Shown: positions 43,371 to 51,882, counted from the stretch's first letter. The stretch is DNA of 64,000 nucleotides from Roseihalotalea indica (GCF_022458895.1 NZ_JAINFL010000002.1:744001-808000), one strand, 5' to 3'. The notes: generated by a model not told the origin, from the sequence alone. A program made the numbers and translations.

Positions 43371-44803
43371 GCCATCTTCTGGTGTTCATATAAAATAACG
43401 CCATTCTCGTCGTAATGCGTAAATGTAGCCTGTACTCCTTGGGTTTGAGGAGTAATGGTTACTTTAAGAAAGCCACCGGAAGCTTCGGGTTGCAGATACG
43501 GTTGCTGAATAAGGCCTTCCGGATCGGTAGACTCGGGGTCTCCGGCTTTGCGGCCTAGGCGGGAGTTGCCATCTACCAGAGCTCCAGTAGAAAATTCCTC
43601 TATTCCGTCGGGGTTTATAGCGTGATACTGCCAGTGACGGTCTCCACAGATGATGTAAAAGTTTTTGTCCAGCAACTGATGTTCCTGTAGCCAGGCAAAG
43701 AATTCATCTCCTTCGTGCCGGAAACCTTTCGGGTTGGCGTGGTTGTCGTTTTTGTAGGCATCGTCCGGGCCAACCATAGGCGTGGGGCTAATCATGAGTT
43801 TATAAGTGGCGTCACTTTCCAGCAAGGTTCGTTTGAGCCATTGCTTCTGAGCTTCACCCCAGATTGATTTCTGCGGCCCGTCCGGCATCTCGTTGGGGCT
43901 GCGGTAATCCCGGCCTTCTATCAGCCAGATTTGCACATCACGGTTAAGTCGGTAGGTTCGGTACGTTATCGGGTTAAGGTCATTCGGGTCAACGATTGGA
44001 AACTGCTCCTTAAACAGACGAATGCCGTCTTCATGAGTAGGTAAGCCTACCATGGCGGTATCGGCGTCATTCCAGCGATAATCATGATCGTCTTTTTCCC
44101 AGTAGGTGGGCACCTTGGCAAAAAGCTGGCGGTAGCGGGGCTGCTCGAGCTGCCAGTGCCAGTGCTGCCGCATGGTGGCTACCGTTTGGGCCGTATCCAT
44201 GCCCGGGGGCGGATGGTCGTAATACAGATTATCACCCGTGCTGATGAAAAAATCGGGCTGCATCCGGGTGATGGTTGCTAACGCAGGATACCCCAAATCC
44301 TTATCCGGCCCCTGATAACCAATATTATCCTGCTCTCGTCCGTAGTGAAAACGCCGGAAATTCATTCCGGTAACAATCACCATGCTTACAGAATCTACTG
44401 CGAGGGTATCAGCCAGCGTGCGGAAAGTACCGATACGCGTTTTCTCTGCTGATGAGGGATCGGTACCATAAAGTGCCCGATAATAATAGCGTTGATAGGG
44501 TTGCAGTCCGGTTACCGGGATTTTAACGATATAATCGCAGGATGGAACCGACTGCTGCCAGGTGGTACGAAAGGCATTGGTAAAGGATGAGTCGGTCGCC
44601 AGTTCAAAGCAAGCTATTCCACTGGCGCCCGGCAAATCATTGTCAATCAGAGTATCACTGGTCGTGAGGCGGGTTTGTAAGATCACGGAAGTGGCGGTTA
44701 CCTCCCCCGCCATAATTCCCTGGCCGGTGTGTATGGGCGACTGAGCAAACGCCGAGCATGTGCTGATCAGGTAAATAAACAGGTAAAGTAGTAGGTTGAG
44801 CAT
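43364..44803 (-). CDS. PhoD-like alkaline phosphatase family protein
   Basis: Exported metallophosphoesterase of 479 residues. A signal peptide ends near SAFAQS. An N-terminal Ig-like domain (VILQTRLTTSD; YYYRALYG) is followed by the metal-site blocks STGDNLYYDHPP, WEKDDHDYRWNDAD and the late ICGDRHWQYH. PhoD enzymes release phosphate from phosphodiesters and monoesters using calcium and iron; the precise metals cannot be seen here. The ATG at 44803 opens the signal peptide, while an in-frame GTG at 44821 adds an unlikely leader. It follows the amidase gene with an 18-base gap and probably shares its transcript. Confidence 0.9.
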   Translation of the reverse strand: MLNLLLYLFIYLISTCSAFAQSPIHTGQGIMAGEVTATSVILQTRLTTSDTLIDNDLPGASGIACFELATDSSFTNAFRTTWQQSVPSCDYIVKIPVTGLQPYQRYYYRALYGTDPSSAEKTRIGTFRTLADTLAVDSVSMVIVTGMNFRRFHYGREQDNIGYQGPDKDLGYPALATITRMQPDFFISTGDNLYYDHPPPGMDTAQTVATMRQHWHWQLEQPRYRQLFAKVPTYWEKDDHDYRWNDADTAMVGLPTHEDGIRLFKEQFPIVDPNDLNPITYRTYRLNRDVQIWLIEGRDYRSPNEMPDGPQKSIWGEAQKQWLKRTLLESDATYKLMISPTPMVGPDDAYKNDNHANPKGFRHEGDEFFAWLQEHQLLDKNFYIICGDRHWQYHAINPDGIEEFSTGALVDGNSRLGRKAGDPESTDPEGLIQQPYLQPEASGGFLKVTITPQTQGVQATFTHYDENGVILYEHQKMAQ

Positions 44804-44821
44804 GGTATCAGAAATGAGCAC

Positions 44822-45799
44822 TTATTCAACAGCTACATAATACTCATTCGCCCGCTGCCGTGCAACTTTAGCGGCATCCAGGCTGTCCAGAGCTTCCAGA
44901 ATATTGGCCCGGTAGCGGTGCGCTTCCTGGGCTAGGTAAGAGTCGGGAAAGGAGCGGGCGCTGCGGGTGAAGTACTCATAAGCTTCTTCCCAGGCTTGTT
45001 GCTCGTACAGTTCTTTTCCTCGCTGAATGTCTTGCCGCCAAAGCCGCGCTTCCGGACGCATACGTTCTGCTTCCTGCAAGGCAGCAAAAGGTGGTAGATG
45101 AACAGTGCTGTATTTTTCTGAAATCTCTGGAATTTCATTTGAGAAAAAGGTTTCTAAAGCTTGTAGATAGGCTTGCGCTTCCCGCTGATTGTAAGATTCA
45201 GTTTTCAGCCGTTCTTCTTCCGATGGGTTGGTGAAGAACGTAGCCTCCCCAATCACTGCGGGAATGCCGTAGGTGCCCCGTAGCACGGCGGTGCCTCTTT
45301 CAGGAAAGATGGTATGGTCAGATGCTAGGCTCACCGAAACACTGTCGTGAAACAACGCGGCTCGCAACTGTTGCGTCACCTGTTGGCCCAGCGCAACACT
45401 GGCTTGATTCTCCGAAGCATTACCGTGATAATACACAATTGGAAAGTTCACGGACGAATCAGCGGTAGCATTATGATGAATGGAGAGAAATACGTCCGCC
45501 TGCTGATCAACAGCTAGTGCTGCTCGTTCATCCAGGCTAACAGTCGTGTCGCTGGTGCGGATCATCACAACGGTGGCACCCTGCGCTTCCAGAAGAGTCG
45601 CCAATTGCTTAGCCACCCGCAGGTTAATCCATTCTTCCCGCTCACCCGATGGTCCTACCCGGTAAGCGTCAGTATCGGCCGTGCCCCCATGGCCCGCATC
45701 CAGGCAAATGATCTTATCAGCAAACACGGAGGAATCTTCAGTGGCAGTTGTCATGCAGGCAGAGAACAGCAAAAGTAAGGCGGTCAGGTAGCGGGGCAT
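44822..45799 (-). CDS. N-acetylmuramoyl-L-alanine amidase, lipoprotein with helical C-terminus
   Basis: Periplasmic peptidoglycan amidase of 325 residues that cuts the bond between MurNAc and L-alanine. The lipobox-like FSAC ends at C15. The Amidase_3 motifs are DAGHGG with the first zinc histidine, EEWINL with a glutamate ligand, SIHHNA with the second histidine, and GEATFFTN with the catalytic glutamate. The C-terminal 90 residues look like TPR helices (LYEQQAWEEAYEYFTRSARS). Starting at 45841 instead would overlap the previous gene's stop as ATGA, but gives a long polar leader. Both starts remain possible. The likely substrate is cell-wall turnover material. Confidence 0.9.
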   Translation of the reverse strand: MPRYLTALLLLFSACMTTATEDSSVFADKIICLDAGHGGTADTDAYRVGPSGEREEWINLRVAKQLATLLEAQGATVVMIRTSDTTVSLDERAALAVDQQADVFLSIHHNATADSSVNFPIVYYHGNASENQASVALGQQVTQQLRAALFHDSVSVSLASDHTIFPERGTAVLRGTYGIPAVIGEATFFTNPSEEERLKTESYNQREAQAYLQALETFFSNEIPEISEKYSTVHLPPFAALQEAERMRPEARLWRQDIQRGKELYEQQAWEEAYEYFTRSARSFPDSYLAQEAHRYRANILEALDSLDAAKVARQRANEYYVAVE

Positions 45800-45837
45800 A
45801 TGGCGGTGATGAAGTTTTGTGTTGGTAGTCTGATTTT

Positions 45838-46554
45838 TCATTTACTGAATAATCTGCTAAAAAAGCCTTTTTTCTTTTCAAAAGCCCATAGTAATTCAGT
45901 GTCATGCCTGATAACACTTTCAATTTTGACTTTTCCATAAGCAAATCCTTTTCCATTGGGAGCATTTCTTAAGTCTGCTATCTGGAAATTGTACGGAAGG
46001 CTTTCGGCAAAATCCTGCAATTCTTTGTCTGATGTTAGAGCTATTTCTTTCTTTATCACACCCTCACTGTTAGACCAGATTTCCATTACAGTTTTTTTGT
46101 GAATTATGTCGAGGTTTGACCTACTACCTATTCGCCCGAATTCATCAATATGGCTAATCAACTCACTCAAATGCTGGGAGTGCTTAACTACGACGGGTGG
46201 GTCATGGCAAACATAAAATACGTTTCCCCAATTTCCCGTTTTATCAATATCCACAATCCAGAAATTTCCTAGTCCGTCGCTTGCTAGCTGGCAGGAATCT
46301 GGAAAGAATTCTTCAAATCCGAAAAAGCCAATTCCATCAAAAGTCACTTCTTCAAATCCGAAAAAATCAAATCCTCTGGTAAAGCGTAGAAGGTCTTCTA
46401 TTTCGATTGGGAGTGATTTGTTGGGCAGAATTTCTTTTAGATTCTGAATTTCACTCTCTGTCAAACCTGGCTTCAGCTCGACTTTATACCGCTCACCATC
46501 TTCTGATTCGTATTGATTGTCTAGAATTGCTTTTAATTGTTCAATGGCTGTCAT
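45838..46554 (-). CDS. SMI1/KNR4 (SUKH) family protein
   Basis: Cytoplasmic-type protein of 238 residues. The SMI1/KNR4 signature includes LPIEIEDLLRFTRGFDFFG, an acidic-aromatic stretch, and LASDGLGNFWIVDIDKTGNW. Such proteins are often immunity factors of polymorphic toxins, but no toxin gene is visible nearby, so that role is not supported here. The gene looks more AT-rich than its neighbours and uses many A/T-ending codons, suggesting separate origin. It ends within reach of the amidase start (ATGA overlap at 45838-45841 if the longer amidase start is used). Confidence 0.82.
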   Translation of the reverse strand: MTAIEQLKAILDNQYESEDGERYKVELKPGLTESEIQNLKEILPNKSLPIEIEDLLRFTRGFDFFGFEEVTFDGIGFFGFEEFFPDSCQLASDGLGNFWIVDIDKTGNWGNVFYVCHDPPVVVKHSQHLSELISHIDEFGRIGSRSNLDIIHKKTVMEIWSNSEGVIKKEIALTSDKELQDFAESLPYNFQIADLRNAPNGKGFAYGKVKIESVIRHDTELLWAFEKKKGFFSRLFSK

Positions 46555-46614
46555 TTTTTCTTTCGGCTAACGAATCTTGTAAACCGATAAATTAAAGACT
46601 ATGAGTTTTAAAAA

Positions 46615-47739
46615 CTAGAATTGTACCTGAACTTCCACCCGGCGGTTCCGGGCGCGTCCGGTTTCTTCAGCATTAGAGGCGACTGGTTCGCTTTCACCCA
46701 GGCTCTGCCGATACAGTTTGACTTTGCCGCGCAGTCCCAACGATGCTAAAAAATTGACTACCGCTTGCACTCGTTGCCGGGCGAGCTGCTGGTTATAGTC
46801 ATTTGTGCCTTGATCATCGGTATGCCCTCTAACCCGGATGGCCTGGGGAGAGGCTTTGAGTATCTGGCTGACAAAAGTGCGCAGCTCCGTTTTTGCCTGT
46901 TCAGAAAGTTCACTGCTGTCCCACGGGAAGTACACCATCACTGGTTCGGCTTGCGGAGTGTTGGCTATTGGCTGATCAAAACTGCGAAAGGATTTTTCCC
47001 GCAAGATCACACTGGAATCCAGCTTGTAATCATCCACATCGGCAATGGCCAGCTTAATATGATACGGGCGATTGGGTACCACGCGAGCCTGGGCGGTTAG
47101 CATCTGAGTAAGACCATCGTATTCTATCCACTGTCGGTAAGGCGCTTCTTTCAGCGTATTTTCAATAAACCACTCAGCATTACGATAAGCATTAATCTGG
47201 TCAATATGAACCGGAGATTTAGTACCAGGAACAACCGCCAGGTTTTGCTGCTCTTTGGTTTCCAGATCAGTCAGAATGAACGCGAATACATCGTTAAATC
47301 CTTTGTTGACGTATTCGGGGTACTCTTCGGAGGCAAAGACGTAATCAAAGGCAATGGTATTATGAGTAGGGAAAAAGGTGAATTCCAGCACGGCAGCATC
47401 GTAGGTGTCCCGCGCACCGCTTATCTTAGAAAGCTGGGCATCACCCTCTTTACGAAAAATAGTGCTTCGGCCATGACTCTTGTTCGGCCCAATGGCATTG
47501 GTGGCTCTTCCGGTAGAAAGAATGATGCCTTTGGGCAAGGGAAAATCGGGGTGCTCGCAGGTGAAAAGGCCGAGTGCCTGATAAGAGCCGCGGTAGGAGA
47601 TGGCATTTACCTTTAACGCCGATTGCAGAAAGACTTCTTTGATCAGCACATCTTCGGTAAACGAAGTATCTACTTGCACCTGAGCCAGCAACAGCCGGGG
47701 GGCTAGCAAAAACAGTCCGATAATCCGAAGACCTGCCAT
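46615..47739 (-). CDS. OmpA-family protein with choice-of-anchor L domain
   Basis: Exported protein of 374 residues. A signal peptide ends near LLLAQ. The N-terminal domain, with GIILSTGRATNAIGPNKS, the aspartate-rich DTYDAAVLEFTF and ASEEYPEYVNKGFNDVFAF, fits the choice-of-anchor L family. The C-terminal 110 residues form an OmpA-like peptidoglycan-binding domain (VYFPWDSSELSE; VRGHTDDQGTNDYNQQLARQ; NRRVEV). Anchor-L domains are usually found on secreted proteins; joining one to OmpA ties it to the cell wall. The gene lies 27 bases downstream of the VanX-like dipeptidase, so both may be expressed together. Confidence 0.88.
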   Translation of the reverse strand: MAGLRIIGLFLLAPRLLLAQVQVDTSFTEDVLIKEVFLQSALKVNAISYRGSYQALGLFTCEHPDFPLPKGIILSTGRATNAIGPNKSHGRSTIFRKEGDAQLSKISGARDTYDAAVLEFTFFPTHNTIAFDYVFASEEYPEYVNKGFNDVFAFILTDLETKEQQNLAVVPGTKSPVHIDQINAYRNAEWFIENTLKEAPYRQWIEYDGLTQMLTAQARVVPNRPYHIKLAIADVDDYKLDSSVILREKSFRSFDQPIANTPQAEPVMVYFPWDSSELSEQAKTELRTFVSQILKASPQAIRVRGHTDDQGTNDYNQQLARQRVQAVVNFLASLGLRGKVKLYRQSLGESEPVASNAEETGRARNRRVEVQVQF

Positions 47740-47766
47740 GTGTTGGTAACGACGGAAGAAGGTAGT

Positions 47767-48411
47767 TTATTCCACAATTGAGTAGCGCTTAGCTGCTTCC
47801 TCCCGCGTCAACGCTCCAAAGTGCCACCATTCAGACTGAGAAATGATAAAGCCCACCTGCGTCATTACTTCCCGCAGCAGGAGGCGGTTCTGCACCTGTT
47901 TTTCGGTAAGTTCTCCTTTGGCTAATAAAGCCTCTTCTTCGGAAGGATACGCCAATATACCGAAATGGTCAAAATCCGTTGCCATATCCAGAAGCTGGTT
48001 CGTGGTGGTATTCAGGATGGTCAGATCCACAGCGGCACCGTAGTTGTGCAGAGAACCTTTTTGCGGATCGGCAATATACTTTACCCGCTCCTCGGGCGGG
48101 TGGTCCAGCGCATCCCATAAAATTTGCTGCACCCGGCGGGGGCGCAGGGCATCATACACGTAAAATGTAAAATTAGCGTGCTTTTCTTTCAATAGCGCAT
48201 TAGCACTCATCAGCATTTGCGCGGGTTCAGGTTGCAGGTAGGCCTCGCCAAAATTCTGGTACAAATCTCGTCCTACAATATTATCAGTAGTGCCGTAGCG
48301 TAAATCTACCCGGATAGAAGCATCCAGCGACTGAATACGCACCAGTCCCATTTTGCGTAGTTGCTGCTCTAACGTGATGAATGTAGGGTCAATGTCTGAA
48401 GAATTAGTCAC
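47767..48411 (-). CDS. M15 family D-Ala-D-Ala dipeptidase, VanX/DdpX-like
   Basis: Zinc D,D-dipeptidase of 214 residues. The specificity motif SLHNYGAAVD gives ligands H122 and D129; EWWHFG supplies E194 (catalytic) and H197 (third ligand); R90 in YDALRP stabilises the transition state. No signal peptide is visible, which fits a cytoplasmic enzyme recycling D-Ala-D-Ala or related murein dipeptides. The divergent dgcN-dgcA pair, which handles Ala-Glu or D-glutamate, supports a role in cell-wall peptide recovery. Vancomycin resistance is not suggested, because no vanH or vanA-like gene is present. Confidence 0.93.
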   Translation of the reverse strand: MTNSSDIDPTFITLEQQLRKMGLVRIQSLDASIRVDLRYGTTDNIVGRDLYQNFGEAYLQPEPAQMLMSANALLKEKHANFTFYVYDALRPRRVQQILWDALDHPPEERVKYIADPQKGSLHNYGAAVDLTILNTTTNQLLDMATDFDHFGILAYPSEEEALLAKGELTEKQVQNRLLLREVMTQVGFIISQSEWWHFGALTREEAAKRYSIVE

Positions 48412-48463
48412 GGTTTTTAAAGTTTTGAAGGTTGAAAGTTTTAAAGTGTTAACGGAGTCAGGA

Positions 48464-48491
48464 GACCGAAGACCGAAGACCGAAGACCGAA
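48464..48491. repeat. Four perfect tandem copies of GACCGAA
   Basis: The 7-base unit GACCGAA repeats four times without change in the spacer before the DUF1611 gene. It neighbours a degenerate TTTTGAAAG-type repeat (about 48415-48448). Each is simple sequence and codes nothing. Confidence 0.95.
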
Positions 48492-48565
48492 GTTAAGAAG
48501 GAGAGCAATCTTATTCAAAGTTAAACAGAAAGTGTTCCTGAAACCTGCTACCAAATAATAATTCA

Positions 48566-48591
48566 GCAATTAACAATTTAGCAATAGAACA
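48566..48591 (+). repeat. Left arm of inverted repeat flanking dgcN-dgcA
   Basis: Its last 16 bases, ATTTAGCAATAGAACA at 48576-48591, occur exactly, in reverse orientation, at 50777-50792. A looser match extends ten bases further on the outer side. It ends about 10 bases before the first possible ATG of the DUF1611 gene. Confidence 0.8.
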
Positions 48592-48654
48592 ATCACACAC
48601 ATGTTTCCCATTTCTAGTGAATTTCAGTATCTATGCAGCTTACTACCTATACCT

Positions 48655-49707
48655 ATGGACGGAAATGCTATCGTTATCACTCATGGCCTTTTAGATACCA
48701 ATCAGGCCAAAACGGCGCACGGTCTGGTGCGGGACACCTCTCGCTATCGTGTACTAGCCATTATTGATCATGTTTCAGCCGGTCGCGATGTGCGGGAAAT
48801 TGTCTCGCAGGCACCTCGCCCCATTCCTATTTACGCCTCACTGGCCGAATGTTTTGAGCAGATTTCCGAGCCAATTACCCACTGCCTGGTGGGCGTGGCT
48901 GGTCACGGTGGGAAAATTCCTTCCGGTATGTTGGAAACAGTGAAAGAAGTGCTAAACCGCAAAATGCATATTGTTAACGGGCTGCACGAGTTTATGAGTG
49001 ATATCCCGGAAATTGCCGCCCTGGCCGAAGCCAATCAGGTGACCATCACCGATATTCGTAAAGCTAAACCCAAATCGGAATTGCACTTCTGGGAAGGCGA
49101 TATTTACGATATTCCCGCCCTGAAGATTGCCATGCTGGGCACCGATTGTAATCTGGGCAAACGAACCTCTACCCGTCTTGTATTGCACGCACTACGCAAC
49201 GCGGATATTAAAGCCGAGATGATTTACACCGGGCAAACCGGCTACATGCAGGACAATCGCTTTGGCTTTATCTTCGACTCTACCCTGAACGATTTCATTT
49301 CCGGGGAGATAGAATCCGCTATTGTCAAATGCTACCGCGAAGCTCAGCCAGACGTTATTCTGCTGGAAGGTCAAAGCTCGCTGCGCAACCCCGGCGGACC
49401 GGGCGGCTCGGAGTTTCTGGTATCCGGACAGGCGAAACACGTGATACTACAACATGCACCGGGCCGGAAATATTTTAGTGGTTACGAAGACCTGAAGGTA
49501 GAAATTCCGACGCTAGAAAGCGAAATAGAACTCATCCGCCTATACGGCTCCGAGGTCATTGCCCTTACGCTGAACATCAATGGGCTAAGCCTGGAAGAAG
49601 CCCGCACGTATCAGAAGCGTTACCAGGAAGAACTGGGTATTCTAACCCTGTTGCCCCTATACGATGATTATACCGAATTGACCACCACCATACGCGAGAT
49701 GCTATGA
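48655..49707 (+). CDS. dgcN: DUF1611 family protein, DgcN-like D-glutamate N-acetyltransferase
   Basis: Cytoplasmic protein of 350 residues. The DUF1611 body has a Rossmann-like N-terminus (AIVITHGLLDTNQAKTAHGL), and a P-loop-like motif GTDCNLGKRTS at 162-172, with a late GGPGGSEFLVSG segment. DUF1611 proteins were shown in marine bacteria and haloarchaea to acetylate D-glutamate (DgcN), with the product racemised by the adjacent enolase-superfamily enzyme DgcA. The same order is seen here, with a four-base ATGA overlap. The ATG at 48655 matches the family start; an in-frame ATG at 48601 adds 18 unrelated residues. The D-glutamate role is inferred from family and neighbour. Confidence 0.82.
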   Translation: MDGNAIVITHGLLDTNQAKTAHGLVRDTSRYRVLAIIDHVSAGRDVREIVSQAPRPIPIYASLAECFEQISEPITHCLVGVAGHGGKIPSGMLETVKEVLNRKMHIVNGLHEFMSDIPEIAALAEANQVTITDIRKAKPKSELHFWEGDIYDIPALKIAMLGTDCNLGKRTSTRLVLHALRNADIKAEMIYTGQTGYMQDNRFGFIFDSTLNDFISGEIESAIVKCYREAQPDVILLEGQSSLRNPGGPGGSEFLVSGQAKHVILQHAPGRKYFSGYEDLKVEIPTLESEIELIRLYGSEVIALTLNINGLSLEEARTYQKRYQEELGILTLLPLYDDYTELTTTIREML

Positions 49708-50771
49708 AGATCAAAGAAATTCGTGTCCGTAAAGAAGACCTCGACCTCACGCGTCCTTACAGCATTGCCTACCGCACCGTTACCGCAGTAAGCAATTGTA
49801 TTGTGGAGATTGAAACCGATACCGGATCCCTCGGTCACGGTGCTGCTAACCCAGGCAAGTATGTGGTAGGTGTGGATGTAGACGATACCATGCAGGCATT
49901 GAGTGAAGACAGCACCGACTGGCTTATCGGCCAGGATGTGCGGGAAATGCAACAGTTGGTATTTGAAGTTCAGCAGCGGTTCACCGGACAAGCTGGAGCC
50001 TGCGCCGCCCTGGATATTGCCCTACACGACCTGTTCGCCCAGTATCTGGACATTCCGCTGGCTCGTTTCCTCGGACAAAAGCATCAGGCTTTGCCAACCT
50101 CTATCACTATCGGAATTAAAACCCTGGATGAGGCTTTGGAAGAGGCCGATGAGTACGTAGGCCGGGGTTTCCGCATTCTAAAAGTAAAACTGGGCAAATC
50201 TAAGGAGGAAGATGTCGCACTGCTGAAAAAACTGCGGGAGCGCGTAGGAAAGGATATTATCATCCGGGTAGATGCCAATCAGGGATACAACCTGCTGCAA
50301 CTGGAAGACTTCTACTACGCTACTTTTGGGCCGGACCTTGAGCTTATTGAGCAGCCCTTACCGGCCGATGCCGTGGACGAATACCGCAAACTACCTACTG
50401 AGATCAAGAACATGGTTGCCCTGGACGAAACCCTGGTGAACCCCAACGATGCCTACAATATGACTTGCCGGCCCCGGGCGGCTGGCATCTTCAATATTAA
50501 ATTAATGAAATGCGGTGGCATAGGTCACGCTCGGGAGATTGCGAACATCGCCAAAAATGCCGGAATAGACCTGATGTGGGGCTGTAATGACGAAAGTCGT
50601 ATCAGCATCTCCGCCGCCCTGCACATTGCTCTTGCCTCCAGCAACACCAAATACCTTGACCTAGACGGAAGCTTCGACCTAGCCCGCGACGTCGTCACCG
50701 GCGGCTTCGAACTCCGCGATGGCATGATGCACCTGACTGATCAGCCGGGCTTAGGAGTGAAGAAGGTGTAG
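49704..50771 (+). CDS. dgcA: Enolase-superfamily dipeptide epimerase / DgcA-like racemase
   Basis: Cytoplasmic enzyme of 355 residues. The catalytic lysine pair is KVK (K160, K162), the metal ligands D190 (RVDANQ), E216 (IEQPL) and D241 (LDET), and the opposite lysine K266 (NIKLMK). The TSITIG stretch near 132-137 and the C-terminal DLDG motif (around 319-322) are typical of L-Ala-D/L-Glu epimerases. DgcA, which racemises N-acetyl-glutamate, belongs to the same group. Start and upstream stop overlap as ATGA, so it is co-translated with the DUF1611 gene. Ala-Glu epimerase and N-acetyl-D-glutamate racemase remain alternatives. Confidence 0.92.
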   Translation: MKIKEIRVRKEDLDLTRPYSIAYRTVTAVSNCIVEIETDTGSLGHGAANPGKYVVGVDVDDTMQALSEDSTDWLIGQDVREMQQLVFEVQQRFTGQAGACAALDIALHDLFAQYLDIPLARFLGQKHQALPTSITIGIKTLDEALEEADEYVGRGFRILKVKLGKSKEEDVALLKKLRERVGKDIIIRVDANQGYNLLQLEDFYYATFGPDLELIEQPLPADAVDEYRKLPTEIKNMVALDETLVNPNDAYNMTCRPRAAGIFNIKLMKCGGIGHAREIANIAKNAGIDLMWGCNDESRISISAALHIALASSNTKYLDLDGSFDLARDVVTGGFELRDGMMHLTDQPGLGVKKV

Positions 50772-50776
50772 TTTAG

Positions 50777-50802
50777 TGTTCTATTGCTAAATGGTTAAAT
50801 GG
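50777..50802 (-). repeat. Right arm of inverted repeat flanking dgcN-dgcA
   Basis: TGTTCTATTGCTAAAT (50777-50792) is the exact reverse complement of the left arm at 48576-48591, starting six bases after the dgcA stop. The next ten bases also resemble the outer part of the left arm. Confidence 0.8.
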
Positions 50803-50865
50803 CTGGTTGATTTCCTGGCTTAATGCGCGTTGCAGTTCTTTTTATTTATGTTGGAACTTGGATGT

Positions 50866-51633
50866 ATGATGATGAAGAGCAAAAGCTTTATTCTTTTAAT
50901 TGTCTGTTTTGCTTTCGGTTGCAAATCAGAATACAGCCCTCATGATCTTGCTTTTCTATCTTCAGGTGCAATAAAAGCAATAGGAAAAGTTTCTGATAAT
51001 TACGAAGAAGATGACTTTAAATACTATTTAGGAAATTCTCTGTTAAAGGAAGGGAAATTTGAACGCGGGCAGAAAATCGGGACCTGGGAATATCACTTAG
51101 ATTCGGGCCTTTATACTATTGATTGGAAAATCTACCATAGAAATGACGACTCCTTATCAGTAAGTGTACCCAGTCTTTGGAAATATTATGAAGCCAAAGA
51201 TCGTCTTTTCTTAGCGGATGTAACTCCTGATATCAGTACAGATAAAAAAAAGCTATTTGCTGCCATTAACCATGATCTATCAGGTGAAACTTATTCATTG
51301 GAAGAGATGGCAGGTATCTATTATGCACAAACCAGTGAAATCTTTGATATTAATGATAAGGACGGCTACAGACTTGATACCGAGGATCGATCATACTATT
51401 TCATGAAATTTGATGCAGTTTTAGAAGAAGAAAAGTACGTTATATTTTCTTTCTCCTTCGTAGAAGATCATTATTACTATGAAATATCGCTGATCCACGA
51501 CGCTGATCAAAAACAAATAAAAGAGGTGCTATTCTTCGATATAATTTATGGAACCTTTATTAACAACAGCAGAATTTTATCTCCTTTCAAAGAAATAGAA
51601 GTCAATAAAATCGCCTTTCCAACCTCAATTTAA
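50866..51633 (+). CDS. Lipoprotein of unknown function with one YwqK-like unit
   Basis: Predicted lipoprotein of 255 residues, with the lipobox FGC at C19. One MORN/YwqK-like unit is visible (LGNSLLKEGKFERGQKIGTW). The remainder, rich in aspartate, tyrosine and phenylalanine, matches nothing I know. The coding sequence is noticeably AT-rich compared with the dgcN-dgcA genes before it, hinting at a separate history. Three adjacent ATG codons (50866, 50869, 50872) make the exact start uncertain; earlier in-frame ATGs at 50830 and 50848 are less likely. Confidence 0.72.
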   Translation: MMMKSKSFILLIVCFAFGCKSEYSPHDLAFLSSGAIKAIGKVSDNYEEDDFKYYLGNSLLKEGKFERGQKIGTWEYHLDSGLYTIDWKIYHRNDDSLSVSVPSLWKYYEAKDRLFLADVTPDISTDKKKLFAAINHDLSGETYSLEEMAGIYYAQTSEIFDINDKDGYRLDTEDRSYYFMKFDAVLEEEKYVIFSFSFVEDHYYYEISLIHDADQKQIKEVLFFDIIYGTFINNSRILSPFKEIEVNKIAFPTSI

Positions 51634-51874
51634 TATCTATGTGTCGCAAATTTCTTGAAAGTGTCATTCATGCACATTTTTCAAAAAAGAAGTTTAGGCA
51701 TTTCTGGTTTTAATATCCATCATCTACCGCGTGTGTGTAGTATTTGCATATGTGCGAACGCGAGCTTAACCTTCTCTATTCTTACGAAAAGGCTTTTAAG
51801 CAAGCTAGATAATGTAGTCATATACACCCATTTGAAAAATACAGTTAGAAGTTCAGCGCTCTACGCAATAGGGT

Positions 51875-51882
51875 TATCTTTG
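51875..51882 (+). promoter_or_regulatory. Perfect -7 element eight bases before the GH43-like start
   Basis: TATCTTTG followed by T fits TAnnTTTG exactly, but it ends only seven bases before the ATG at 51890. No TTTG is properly spaced upstream. If used, the transcript would be leaderless or nearly so. Confidence 0.25.

Noticed and set aside
45838..46554. Toxin-immunity locus around the SMI1/KNR4 gene
   Set aside because: No gene with a polymorphic-toxin delivery or nuclease domain lies within several kilobases.
47767..48411. Vancomycin-resistance interpretation of the VanX-like gene
   Set aside because: No vanH, vanA, vanR or vanS-like genes are near; the neighbours point to wall-peptide recycling.
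48464..48491. Possible CRISPR or short-repeat array
   Set aside because: The GACCGAA units are directly joined without spacers and no cas gene is present.
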